Positions 36,501 through 46,669 of a stretch of 64,000 bases of DNA are shown here, piece after piece. Within the stretch, counting starts at the first letter, position 1. Every line of letters begins with the position of its first letter. A model generated the notes under the pieces. It worked only from the letters and a program-made list of their open reading frames with translations, did not search any database and was not told the origin of the DNA. The position numbers and the translations under genes were made by a program. Origin of the DNA: Pohlia nutans (taxonomy: Eukaryota > Streptophyta > Bryopsida > Bryales > Mniaceae); the NCBI GenBank assembly GCA_022496805.1, contig CM040088.1, positions 5,394,001-5,458,000 on the forward strand, written 5' to 3'.

Positions 36501-37598
36501 CAAAACAGGTGTCTACAACCCATTATGAATTAACTCACTCAATCAACTGATTTCAATTCCCAAGACACTCTTCAATTTGCTAATTATGATTTCTAGTTCA
36601 AGTATTTTTAAACTATCGCATTTAGATGTGTTTCCTTTACCACCATCTCCTCTCAAAATTCAAACAACACTTGCCATAACATTCTACAGCTCACCTTTCT
36701 CTCCAGTTTTCCACTATAGAAAGTATGCACATTGCTCTTCCTTGTTAAAAAACAGGCTATTATATCACCTTTCCAATCTATAGTTGAAAGAAAGAACCAA
36801 TGTTGAACAAGAGTGGTTCAGCTGAGGGATACTATGAAGTGCTCTCAACCCTAATTTGCTCAAAAATGACCAAAAATTAGGGTTACGAATTCATACGAAA
36901 TCGAGACCAGAGCTGAATTAACGGTGGCGTAGTCCGTTACCTTGAAGGGAGTCTGAATCCGAGACCGGCATGGCAGCTTCTTCTTGCATTTCATTCTCTT
37001 GTTTCTGAGCCCTACACGACGTTGTAACCCTTACTCAAAAGCAAGCAAGCAACCCTAGCACATTGGAAATTCTTCATAGTTTATTCACACGGTGTTCCAA
37101 AAATAGGTTGAAATCTAATCCTAAAAACCATGCTTAACCCCTAAGCGTCTAAAACACCTTTGCAACGGTGGCATTTTCTCATTTTACCTCGGTTTTCTGA
37201 TTGCAAGCTCTTATTCTATACTACAAGATCAACAGTTTTCTGATTGCAAGCTCGTGTTCTATACTACAAGATCAACAGTGTCAAACTGAAGTCATTTTCA
37301 CACAAACGGATGATTTGCAGCACGGGGGGGTCCAATTTTCCTACACTACAGAAAATACACAGTGGACGCTTAGGGGTTAATGTGCACACCTCATTGGAAA
37401 CCGGCGTGGCAACGGATTCAACGGGATTGAAGAAGAAGAAGAAGAAGACAAGGTGAAGCTGGTGGGCAAGCGGGGCTGTTGGAGCTGCTTGAAAGGAGAG
37501 TTTGCGCATCGGGTGGAATGCAAAGGAATGGGAATGGTGGGGCGCACAAAACTACTGCGCACTTGTGAGGTCACGCTGTGGAGTAGAAACAGCACCAT
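33569..37598 (-). CDS. INSIG-like six-helix membrane protein with a transit-like N-terminus (7 exons, 305 aa)
   Basis: Exons on the minus strand: 37598-37390, 37011-36941, 36242-36088, 35485-35361, 34721-34533, 34257-34206, 33685-33569; total 918 nt, all GT-AG, phases consistent. Residues 1-69 are rich in S, T, P and R with almost no acidic residues, like a chloroplast transit peptide. Helices lie near 103-118, 146-165, 181-201, 210-223, 228-247 and 268-290. The [16 protein letters not shown] and LDKYL segment and the end segment [20 protein letters not shown] follow the pattern of the insulin-induced gene (INSIG) family; in animals INSIG holds SREBP/SCAP in the ER. A plastid target would imply another role. 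The family call rests on pattern resemblance only, while the gene structure is firm. If translation began at Met84, the protein would lack the transit-like part. A TTAA element sits just inside intron 1. Confidence 0.75.
37134..37380. mobile_element. 247-bp TTAA element with perfect ends, in intron 1 of the INSIG-like gene
   Basis: TTAA-CCCCTAAGCGTC at the left and GACGCTTAGGGG-TTAA at the right are exact complements. It contains a 45-bp tandem duplication ('attgcaagctc..ttctatactacaagatcaacagt', about 37200-37278). Its outer edge is 9 bp from the exon 1 splice donor. Confidence 0.9.
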
Positions 37599-38134
37599 TT
37601 TTTTCTGGTGGAATTCCTACAGCAAGTTCCGTTGCTGCAACAACTCGGCGAGAGAGAAGAAGGAGAAGAGTGCAATTGGCATCGGCGGCATTTAGCATTG
37701 CCAAGTGGAGTCCATCGCCATAGCCACAATGGCCAAGCGCAAGGTTGAGAGGCTGAGTGCAGCCACATCTCCATTGATTTCATGTTTCTTTTTCTCACTT
37801 TTCCTTTTCAGTGAGTGCCTTGAGAGTGAGCTACTCATAACATTCTTTAGCAGCCCCACTGTCCGCCCTTGGGAATCGGCATCGCAGGCCAGAATCGTTG
37901 CAGGAATCGTAATCTTCTGAAGAATCAAAGCCATCTCTACCTAATGATGGCTTGGCAACTCAACAAACTTCTCTTTTTTAACAGTTTCTACATCAATTCC
38001 CTGTTCATATGTTGATTTTCTGCACAAACAAAAGGGTGTGTTACAGTACTAGCTAAAGAATGTTATGGGTACACTACAAAGGAAGCTCTCATGAACACTC
38101 AAGGCTGGATCTTCAGATGATGTAGTTCATTGTT
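37599..38134. promoter_or_regulatory. Upstream region of the INSIG-like gene, with one doubtful small + strand frame
   Basis: GC-richer DNA upstream of the minus-strand gene, so it probably holds its promoter and leader. A plus-strand frame starts at the ATG at 37730 (MAKRKVERLSAATSP, then a hydrophobic stretch SCFFFSLFLF) and ends at 37920. It could be a tiny divergent membrane peptide gene or chance; no family was recognised. Confidence 0.35.
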
Positions 38135-38663
38135 TTAACCCTTAAACATCCACACTACAGTTACCCAGTCAAACCTCATCAATCCCTCACATTTTTTAAC
38201 AATATTTTTTTTGGGTATTTGTCTCATATAAGATATTGTTAAACCGATTTACCCGTAAATAAAAATGAATTTTATAATAATTTCAAAGTTATTTTCTTGT
38301 GAAAATCATAGTAATTACAAAAATGCTTAAACTAGTATGAAATCTTTAGGGAAATTGTAAATAATAGTAATGAACAACAAGGTGTAGGTCGCATGCTTCT
38401 TGAACTTACATAAAAAGAAATCGATAGAAAAAACTTTTCTAGAGTGTATATTGAAATTTTAAGGTTTGAGCTTTAAGTGCTGTAAAAAATGAAAATTTTA
38501 ACAATTTTAAAGAATGGCAAATTGGAGTAGAAAGTAGAAAAATCCCCTCACACTTTTTTAGTTGAGATCATTTTCATTTGAAATTAGGAATTAGGTGAAA
38601 ATGAGCGTTTGATTGAAAAACCAAATATGGCCCCATGGGGCTCCTTGGACGCTTAGGGGTTAA
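38135..38663. mobile_element. 529-bp TTAA element
   Basis: TTAA-CCCTTAAACATCC and TTGGACGCTTAGGGG-TTAA. The interior is AT-rich and non-coding, and only weakly like the other subfamilies. Confidence 0.82.
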
Positions 38664-38716
38664 CAGAATGTAAGGGTATAAAGTAGCTCAATTATAGGAG
38701 GCCGAGGCCATAACCA

Positions 38717-39320
38717 TTTTTTGACCTACAACAACTGTTCATTCATGTAGAAAATTATCATGTAGTTAGAAAGATATATTTTTGCATACAAAAATATCAA
38801 TTTGATTCCAATTATTTTTTATCTCACCCTGTACAATTTTTTCTCAAGTGGTAATTGTTATAGAGAGATATATAATTTTTGTGTAGGAGACAAACTAAGA
38901 GACAAACAAGGAATTTTACACCACTTTTTTTTGTTTTTTTCGTCTCCTTTTTTGTCTTTTGTTGTCAGCTTCTTTGGTTCTTCTTTATCTCCTTTTTTCT
39001 CTCTATATTTCTACATTTGTTTCTAATAGAATAACCTTATAAGATAAGAAGCTATTAGGTATTACCTCGACTCTAAAAGGATGGTTTTCACACTAGAATT
39101 CATCAAAGGAGACAAAAGAGAGAAAGGTCTTGTAAATTCTTTCTTTGTCTCCTAAATAAAGATTTCTTCTACATCTTTTTTATACGATTATCCCTTGAGA
39201 TAAAATTGAACAAGGTGAAATAAAAATTTGGAATCAAATTGGTATCAAATTGCAAAAAAAGATATCTTTATATTGCATTGGATAATTTTCTACAAGGATA
39301 AAATTTTGTAGGGTCAAGAA
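38717..39320. mobile_element. About 600-bp element with long inverted arms
   Basis: The left arm (about 38717-38860: 'tgacctac', 'tgtagaaaattatc', 'atatttttgca', 'aatttgattcca', 'tctcaccctgtac', 'ctcaagtgg') is mirrored by the right arm (about 39187-39320). The centre is T-rich 'gtctcctttttt' sequence. A copy missing the right arm is at about 42885-43350. Superfamily unknown. Confidence 0.7.
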
Positions 39321-40919
39321 TGATATATTTGGCCCATTTTAGTCCCACAACTTCATGTAGGATCGTATAGACTATTAGAAACACAACTTTTCATCGTTCT
39401 CCAAAAAATCAAATAAGGTGAAATTAAGTACAAATGCAAAATTGTTCATAGTAATTTGTGCACTAGGTCAATTTTTCACTTACAATAGATTAAATAAAGA
39501 TTGCAGTGTACATAACATTATTAAGCCCTAGACTTGAATACCTGAACTAAAGTTTTCAAGATTCTCTTGGATGTTCCTGCATGCTCTTTGTTTTTACATC
39601 TCAAGTTTGTCTTACTTGCTTGACACCTACTAAATTCTCTCATAGAATGGCAAGTGTCATCTTTCTCTCTAGTTCCAAAGAAAGTTATTGTACTAGTAAA
39701 AGATCAACCAAGCAGTACGCGGTGCAGTATTCTTCTGCTTAAGAATGTTATCTAGGTTTTGTCTATGAAATATAATCCATATTTATTTCTTGAAATTTTC
39801 AAAATCAAGTAGCTAAATGCAAGTGTCACTCTTAGCTTTGCTTTAAATATAAATGCATAATTTTTATGTCTCATTTCATGTAATCCTCCATACTATCCTC
39901 ATAATTTAACTTGCTACTATTTCTATAACTATATGTTTCAATTATACTAAACATAAGAAATTTATCATGGGATGGTGGCCTCAACATGCTATTAATGCAT
40001 TTTTACACATGTCTCATTTTTCGTGAGCATAAGAACTTTCTACATTTTTGAACTATCGATTAATCTCTCCCATTGGAGCAGAGACAGCTAAATATTAAAA
40101 AATTGATGATATATAAATATAAACTTATTGAATATAAATGGTGGTTTTTCTAACTCAAAAAGTATTGTGAATTGCATCCTAGAAACCCTAATTTCATTCA
40201 CTTGTAGAAGCTCCTAATTGCATCACAAGTGGTTGGTTTTGGGGTTCTTGGGTGGTAGTTGTTGAAAGAAGGGGTCGGTGGTTATGGGTCATTTTGCTCT
40301 ACGTGATTTTTTTTAAACACAAAAGTATCATGAATTATATCTTGGAAACCTCAATTCTGTCCACTTGTATAAGTCCTCTATTGAATCACAAGTAGTTAGT
40401 TTAAAAATCCTTGGGGATTACAAGTGGTCGATTTTTGGTTCATTGGTAGTTGTTGAGGACACCTAGTACATGACCAAAATTGGGAGGGGGTTGTTACAAC
40501 CCATTCCACTTAATGCACTAAATTAGTCTTACAAACGAGTGATGTTTTGTGGGTCCTCCAACATCTTCAAAAATAACTCACACTAGTAAAAACACCACCC
40601 GCGTAGACTAGAGAAGAATGTCTAAAAAGACCTACAACTAGTTTAGTTTGTCATGTGGGGTCTTCTCGTGAGTCTTTTTGCTAGTCTATGCGCGTAGTGC
40701 ATAATATAATAGAGCAATGGGAGCTATCCCCCTTTTGCAATGGGACCACAGTCTAGTCACAATTAGAGACTATATGTACGTGGCAATGACACGGTAGTCC
40801 AACAATTCATGGAATACAAATGACATTCTCTCATTATTTAGAAAAGTGAATATAATTGAAAATCCTCTTTTGATCCAGATCCGGTTTTCAAAAGGGAGCT
40901 CCATTGCACTACGCTATCA
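39321..40919. other. Intergenic DNA, no gene supported
   Basis: No significant frame. Two diverged copies of a roughly 170-bp unit ('caaaaagtattgtgaattgcatccta..aaaccctaatt', 'agtggttggttt') occur at 40150-40270 and 40315-40450. A small inverted pair (cgcgtagactag at 40595 and ctagtctatgcgcg at 40681) brackets about 100 bp. Confidence 0.45.
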
Positions 40920-41223
40920 GAGCATTCACACCCATGCACGCTAGAGCTGACTCGCTGAAATTATTCATCTACGTTTGAAAAACCCTTGTACTTACACTCC
41001 TCCACCCTTGCAAGCCCCTCATACATCAAAAGTGCACATCAAATAGTCAAATGTACCAATCACAAGTAGAATGTGGGATATAGTCAACTAAACAGTGATT
41101 TGAAGGGCCATTTCTTAACACGCTAGGATTGAGAGTCAAGAGGCATTTCTAAAGGGCCCTTGACACTTTTCATCTAATTTTTGAAATATGTGAGACTCTG
41201 GAAGGGCATGGGTGGCCATGCTC
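40920..41223. mobile_element. Harbinger-like MITE, 304 bp
   Basis: Ends GAGCATTCACACCCATGC and GCATGGGTGGCCATGCTC, with TCA on both flanks (40917-40919; 41224-41226). It resembles the GAGCATCTCCA family at 10099-10567 in the outer six bases and in the overall plan, but its TSD departs from TWA. Confidence 0.65.
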
Positions 41224-41834
41224 TCATTATGTTATGTGTTTCTATTAAGTATCATGGGACCCCAAAATGAAAATATAAAAAAATTGGGCCTCCCTTAAAA
41301 TAAATAAATAAACATTTGTAGCACTTGAGTTAACCGAAAAGAAGCCCATCTAACCTCCCTTTTTGCCATACTTCTAACCTCTTTCTTGAACTATACTTGG
41401 ATTGAATAGTGTCGTGTCATAAATTGTCCCCTTGTGGGCCATGGGCTTGGAGCTTTGGTGGAAGGTGTGGTAGTCATTGCGAGCTGTGGAGAATAATGAC
41501 AATGGCTTGCTTTAGATTGTCTCCCAACTCATCATAGACTAGTTTTTGGTCTATTTATATTTCAATATGAGTTCAAAAAGAATCAACACGAGTTTGCTAA
41601 AACTTTCCTCTTTGGGCTGACTTTTCGGTTAACTCTAATGCTTTAGAGGAATCTTATTCCACGTTACTCTGCAAATCATGCATGCAAGGCAGATTCTCTG
41701 GTAAAGCAAAAGTTGAGCCACATGTACACACAAATTGGTGCCAGGCAGCCAGAGTCAAATAGTTTCTTGGACATTGAGCTAGTCAGACTTTTCAAGACAT
41801 GACTTCAGTAGTCCTGATCAGTCTCAAATTTGCT
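41224..41834. other. Intergenic DNA, no gene seen
   Basis: No frame or repeat end recognised. Confidence 0.45.
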
Positions 41835-42411
41835 TTAACCCCTAACTGCCTAAGCGTCCATTTTTTGGACAATGTACAGATTTCATCCATAATTTCTCAT
41901 CCGTCATGCACTTATAGCAGTGTGGAATTTTTACTGTAGATTCTATGGGAAGTTAGCTTCATGCATATGTGATCCGATTAGAAAGGGGATGATTTTTGAA
42001 ATTTTTATGCCTCATTTCATGTTGTAGTGATTCACCCAAAATTTTGAAGATTTTAGTGTAAAAGTGCTCTAAAAAAAGTCAACTCATAAAATTTAGCAAC
42101 CAAAAAATCTCCAAAAATCACTACACTTAGAGTATTACATTTCAACCAATCACAATGAATTTTGTCCGTAGATTGTCAATATCTTATTCGTAATTGAATT
42201 ACAAAATAATTTTGAATTTCACGTTTCAAATTTCATACAAAATTATTGGTAATAGCAATCATAGATCTAACTGTATGGATAGAATCTAAAATTCATAATG
42301 TACAACTTTTATTCATATATCAACTTCAAAATATCCCTCTAGGTTGCATTTTATAATGCATCTTTGCAAAACTGCCGAATTTGGAGAGGGCTCTAGGCAT
42401 TTAGGGGTTAA
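41835..42411. mobile_element. 577-bp TTAA element, subfamily A, copy 1
   Basis: TTAA-CCCCTAACTGCCTAAGCG at the left and GCATTTAGGGG-TTAA at the right. It has the same length as the inverted copy at 54820-55396, and most bases agree. No reading frame is shared between the copies. Confidence 0.93.
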
Positions 42412-42451
42412 ACTTGTTCGGAGCGACCAATTAGGAGCACCTAGCAACATT

Positions 42452-42515
42452 TACGAAGAAAAAAAAGAAAAAAAAAAAAAAAAAAAAAAAAAGAAGAAGA
42501 AGAAGAAGAGAGAGG
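42452..42515 (+). repeat. Poly-A and GAA microsatellite
   Basis: A run of about 25 A followed by five GAA/AGA units. It could be the tail of a retroposed sequence, but no body was recognised. Confidence 0.8.
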
Positions 42516-42539
42516 TCAAAAGAAAGAAAGAGGTCAATT

Positions 42540-42786
42540 CCTGAGTGGTGCGGAATTGAGGGTATGGGGTTCGGGGTGTGGATGAGGTATATTTCCATAA
42601 TATTCCCAAAATATTCATTGACATCAACAATAATATTTTTTAAGCTCTAAATTCTAAACTCTAAATCCTAAATCCCAAACCCTAAACCTCAAAATCTTAA
42701 ACCCTAACCCTAAACTATTACGTGGCATAATATTCCAAGAATATTTTACACCTCGCACCCTCAATTCCACACCACGCATTTTCTAC
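42540..42786. mobile_element. MITE with telomere-like heptamers inside, copy 2
   Basis: The inverse of the element at 32364-32671. The inner TIR parts are GTGGTGCGGAATTGAGGGT and its complement near 42755-42780. The centre (42635-42720) is a degenerate CCCTAAA array (cctaaat, cccaaac, cctaaac, cctaacc). A 7-bp duplication GTCAATT lies at 42533-42539 and 42787-42793. Confidence 0.8.
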
Positions 42787-42884
42787 GTCAATTGTTATCT
42801 TCACCACCAAATGAAGATCTGATCGAGGGTACCCAAGCAACACCACATGGAAACCAACATAACATTTTCTGACCTGCAACATTC

Positions 42885-43350
42885 AACCTTTTAGAAAATT
42901 AATTACCCATGGTGCCACGAGGATACTTTTTTGCACAAAAAGATTCATAAATTTCATCTCACCTTGTACAATGTTATCTCAAGTGGAAATTGTATTAAAG
43001 AGAAATAGAGAAAATCTTTGTGTAGGAAACAAACTAGGAGACAAACAATAAATTTTATACATCCTCTATTTATTTATTTATTTATTTTTGTCTCCTTTGA
43101 ATCTTTTGTTGTCTACTTCTTTGAATATTTTTTCTCCTTCTTTCATTGTTTCTAAACTTTCTCTCAAGTAAAACAACAATATATTCTCACTTGGTGTTAA
43201 AAGAGTGATGTTATTAAGGGTTTTATGAATGAATTTAAATATGCTTTCGAACTACACTCACTTTGCTAAGATCACTCCAAACACCAAGTGTGAATGTACC
43301 TGAACCCTATTAGAAAAGAAACTACATGATATTATGTAGGTTCTAGAAGG
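42885..43350. repeat. Partial copy of the long-arm element at 38.7-39.3 kb
   Basis: Shares 'tgacctgcaac', 'tctcaccttgtacaatg', 'ctcaagtggaaattg', 'gtgtaggaaacaaactaggagacaaacaa' and the T-rich 'gtctcctttgaatcttttgttgtc' centre with 38717-39050. The right arm is missing or diverged. Confidence 0.65.
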
Positions 43351-44410
43351 ATGGTTTTCACACTAAGGTAAGAATGTTATGAACCCTAAGTTGCATCACA
43401 TACCTATTACCTATTAGGAATGCGGAATGTTCCTATTAGGAAGGTGATCCTAAAAGGCAATTCAAAACTCTACGAGGGGCTAGTATTATTAGGAAAGAAG
43501 AATCATATTGTGCCCAATTTTGTAACAAACCCCCTAACATTTCACTAGTAGAAAAGGTAGCACTACCGAGAGAGATGTCCAAGCAAGTAGTGCCCAATTC
43601 CACGCATGCACAATAATTTTGCCTGGGCATGATTCTACTAGTGTTCCCATACACTGAGACTCTGCCACCTTAACTATAAAGAATTGGGTTCCAGGATTTT
43701 TGCTGCTCCACAATTGATGTGCTCACATGTTTCTCATTACTGACACATACATAAACTGCTCCTCACAAGCCTGTACAAAGTACTGTACAATACAGTATAG
43801 CCAGCCGTTGAGTGTAAGTTTTGGTCCTTGTTGAATACTCAAATCACCAGCAGGATCTAATTATTTACAACATGGCTTTACTGCCCCTTGATCTGAACCT
43901 CATGATATCAATAAGTGAGAAAAAGAGACATCGGTACTGACGGGTTGCATTGGCTATCCTAAACCCTCACTAAACCCTAAACCAGTGGTACCATTACAGT
44001 GCCATGCTCCTTTCAGACTCAGGCTACTTTCGCGGATTTTTTCTAAAGGGAAAATTGTGGGCTCTAAGCATCGATTGCCACAAAATTTGGCATGTATCCA
44101 TGTACCAGTAGAAAATCACATAGAAACCATACGACCTCCCTCGGATTCGCACATCTTCATCATTAGATTCGTCCTTTGAAACGCTGATTCACAAATTTCC
44201 ACATGGAAATTGCCTTACTGATTGTGCCATCTTGTGTAAAACGAGCCTTCAAAAGATGTATTAGGACGTGTCATAGTTCAAATCCCAAAGTAGTGTCAAA
44301 GTACTTGTGGCCGATGTAGAACTTTGATGTCATGTTGCATGCCGCATATTGGTCCGGTTTAGGAAGAATAAGGAGCCCTTAAAAGGGCCGGGTCAGAAAA
44401 ATAATGGGGC
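43351..44410. other. Intergenic DNA downstream of the GT47 gene
   Basis: The GT47 3' UTR should lie in the last few hundred bases. A short CCCTAAA pair is near 43960-43980. The frames here are unrecognised. Confidence 0.45.
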
Positions 44411-46669
44411 TCACATCCCAGCGTGAGACCGGCCGTAGCGGCGGCGCTTGTGACGAGCCAGAGTGAGAGCAGGCACCTTGCGAGCAATAGCGTCCCATGT
44501 CATGTGCACGGCGTCGCCGAGCTCGGTGGGGTGCTGCCACTGGAAATGACGCTGGACTTCCACCAAGCGATCGTGCATGCGAGTCCAATCTTCCACGGGG
44601 AAATGCCTGAGCAGATTTGTGAGGAAGCCCTTGCGGAGCGCGTCGCTGGAGTTCACGAACACACAAAACTCGCTGTAGTCGAGCACGTCTTCGAACGGCA
44701 GCTCGATCTTGTCGCTGATGACCAGCGGCACGCACCGGCTCGCCACCGCGTCGAACAGCCGATTTGACGACGGCGTGTCGCCCGCCAGGTGCAGGCAGAA
44801 CTTCGACCCGCGCATCCCGCGCGTCGCGCTGCGGATCCCCGCACTCGTGGTGGCGCCCGTAGCAAACACCACGTCCGGCTCGCCATGGAGAAGACTGTAC
44901 AACTGTTGCCGGATCACGCCCCCTTGCTTCCGCACTATCGCGCCCTGGAAGAACAGCAACGTGGGTCGCAGCCCAAAGCTCGCTACACCCGTGTCGGCGT
45001 CGGCATCGAAACGTGGGATCACATGCTTGTAGGGCGCCACCACGTCGTTCGCCACCTCTGCACCATAACGACCGAAATCCGCCACCACGAAAATCCCTGC
45101 CAAATCAAGCAATTCAGAATTGATGCAAGAAGTTGTAGAAAAAGACTCGGAAAAAACCTAAACCACCGTTGACTGTAATCTTCAAACTCGCAAACAGTGG
45201 TATTGACATATAGTTCTAGCAGGTGATTAAACCCTTTGCTTCCCACTTGACCATTTTTTGCTTTCCCACTGTATTCCGGTGAATTCACCAAATTCCAGAG
45301 ATGGTTTTTTATGCATCTATATGGTTAATCTATGCAACATGATCACTTACAAGCCGTGAATTTAATTTAGTGTGCAAGCACGGTTTGCGCCCAAGAAGCA
45401 CCGAAGCATTGCAACCTAGAGGTGGGAAGCAAAGGGTTAAAAAAACCATTACTGTAGTGGATTTATTATACATACCACTGCGAAAGTGCGATCGCATGGC
45501 CGCCATGCTGTTGGGGTGGTGGATGACGAGCACGTGATCCGCCGCGCGCGCCTGCCACGCAGGCTGCGCTTTCAGGAACGCCATCAGCTTCGCCTGCAGC
45601 TCCTGGTTCACGTCCACGAGCTTGCTCGCCTTGTTTGCGGAAGGAATCAGCCCCTGTAACAATCAAAACCTCTTCAATTAATCATTCTTACCACCTGCTA
45701 GCTGGGGTCCCAACTTTTTTCATCAATTGAATGTGTGACAAGTCACTGAGGAAATTCGAAATGTCTGCTGGAAAAATGTCCTTTTTTTGTCACAATTCCT
45801 TACTCAATTGTGACCCAAAAAAAAACAAAAAAAGGACTGTAATTGAGTAAGGAATTGTGACATCCTTCTGTAGACATTTTGGATTTCCCCAGTGAGTGTG
45901 CAGGAGATTCGAGGTCATGATAAAGAGGTTTTGAGTACTGGGAACTCTCTAATCTACGTACCTTAGTGCGGGAGTATTTGTTGTAGCTCAAAGACGCGAA
46001 GAACGGCACCAGGATAATGTCCGCGTCCTGCCATCGCCTGACGCGGAACGCGGTGCAAGGGCTGCTGCGGTCGGGCAAGTCGGACGTGACGAGATCTGAT
46101 ACCAGCCAGTACTCGGGGCTGTGTTGCTGGTACAATCCCCCCGGGTAGCGCGGGATCGCACTCACATTCCCGGGCCAAATCTCCCCCTCCTTCTCCGGGA
46201 ACCCTTGGATCATCCCGTAGTGAAACGCCGCAGGCAAATCGTACATGAACACCTTCAGCTTCGCGTCGCGCTCGTTGCAATTGGAGGTGTTCTTTCGCTG
46301 CTCCGGGTGGATTAATTCCAAGTCCGCGAGCTCGGCTTCCATGATGAGTGAATCCTCCAGGTCCGGGTCGTCCACCGCCGGGATGACGGAGGAGTCCACG
46401 TTGAATGTGCGCAGGTAGTTCAACGTGGTGATGGTGGTGAGATTAGTGGATCCGTGCGTAGTGAGCAACCCGGACAGCAGAAACAGCGTCACGAGCGCCA
46501 CGCCCGCCACCACGTAGCCCTTGCGCACCCACACCGCGTCGTGATCCGTCACGGATCCTCGCAGCAGCACTGGCTTCGTTTTCGCCACCGCATCGTCGTC
46601 ACTACAGTCCACTGCCTCATGATCACTCACCAATTTCGATCCCCCCCTGCTTGGCACTGATCTCCACAT
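44411..46669 (-). CDS. GT47 exostosin-family glycosyltransferase, ARAD-like (3 exons, 523 aa)
   Basis: A Golgi type II membrane glycosyltransferase of cell-wall polysaccharide synthesis; the closest plant group by motif style is the ARAD-like arabinosyltransferases. Exons: 46669-45962, 45653-45476, 45096-44411; total 1572 nt, GT-AG, phases 0 and 1. A cytosolic tail is followed by one membrane helix (about 52-69, VVAGVALVTLFLLSGLL) and a stem. The exostosin domain starts at LKVFMYDLPAAFHYG (about 138-153) and has YQQHSPEYWLVSDL, ADIILVPFFASLSYN, VIHHPNSM, GIFVVADFGRYG, LFFQGAIVRKQGG and the well-kept C-terminal block SKFCLHLAGDTPSSNRLFDA, then CVPLVISDKIELPFEDVLDY. Length is normal for a full protein. 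The sugar and polymer are not determinable here. A 151-bp CACTG-ended MITE sits in intron 1. Exons are markedly GC-rich compared with introns. Confidence 0.92.
45744..45894. mobile_element. CACTA-type mini element in GT47 intron 1
   Basis: Ends CACTGAGGAAATTCGAAATG and its complement ...CATTTTGGATTTCCCCAGTG, flanked by the 3-bp duplication AGT on both sides (45741-45743; 45895-45897). The inner halves are also complementary (cacaattccttactcaatt / aattgagtaaggaattgtg), making the whole a hairpin. CACTG-ended relatives of CACTA elements with 3-bp duplications are known. Confidence 0.8.

Noticed and set aside
44423..45172. Plus-strand frames of 107-127 aa over the GT47 gene
   Set aside because: Shadows of the GC-rich minus-strand exon 3.
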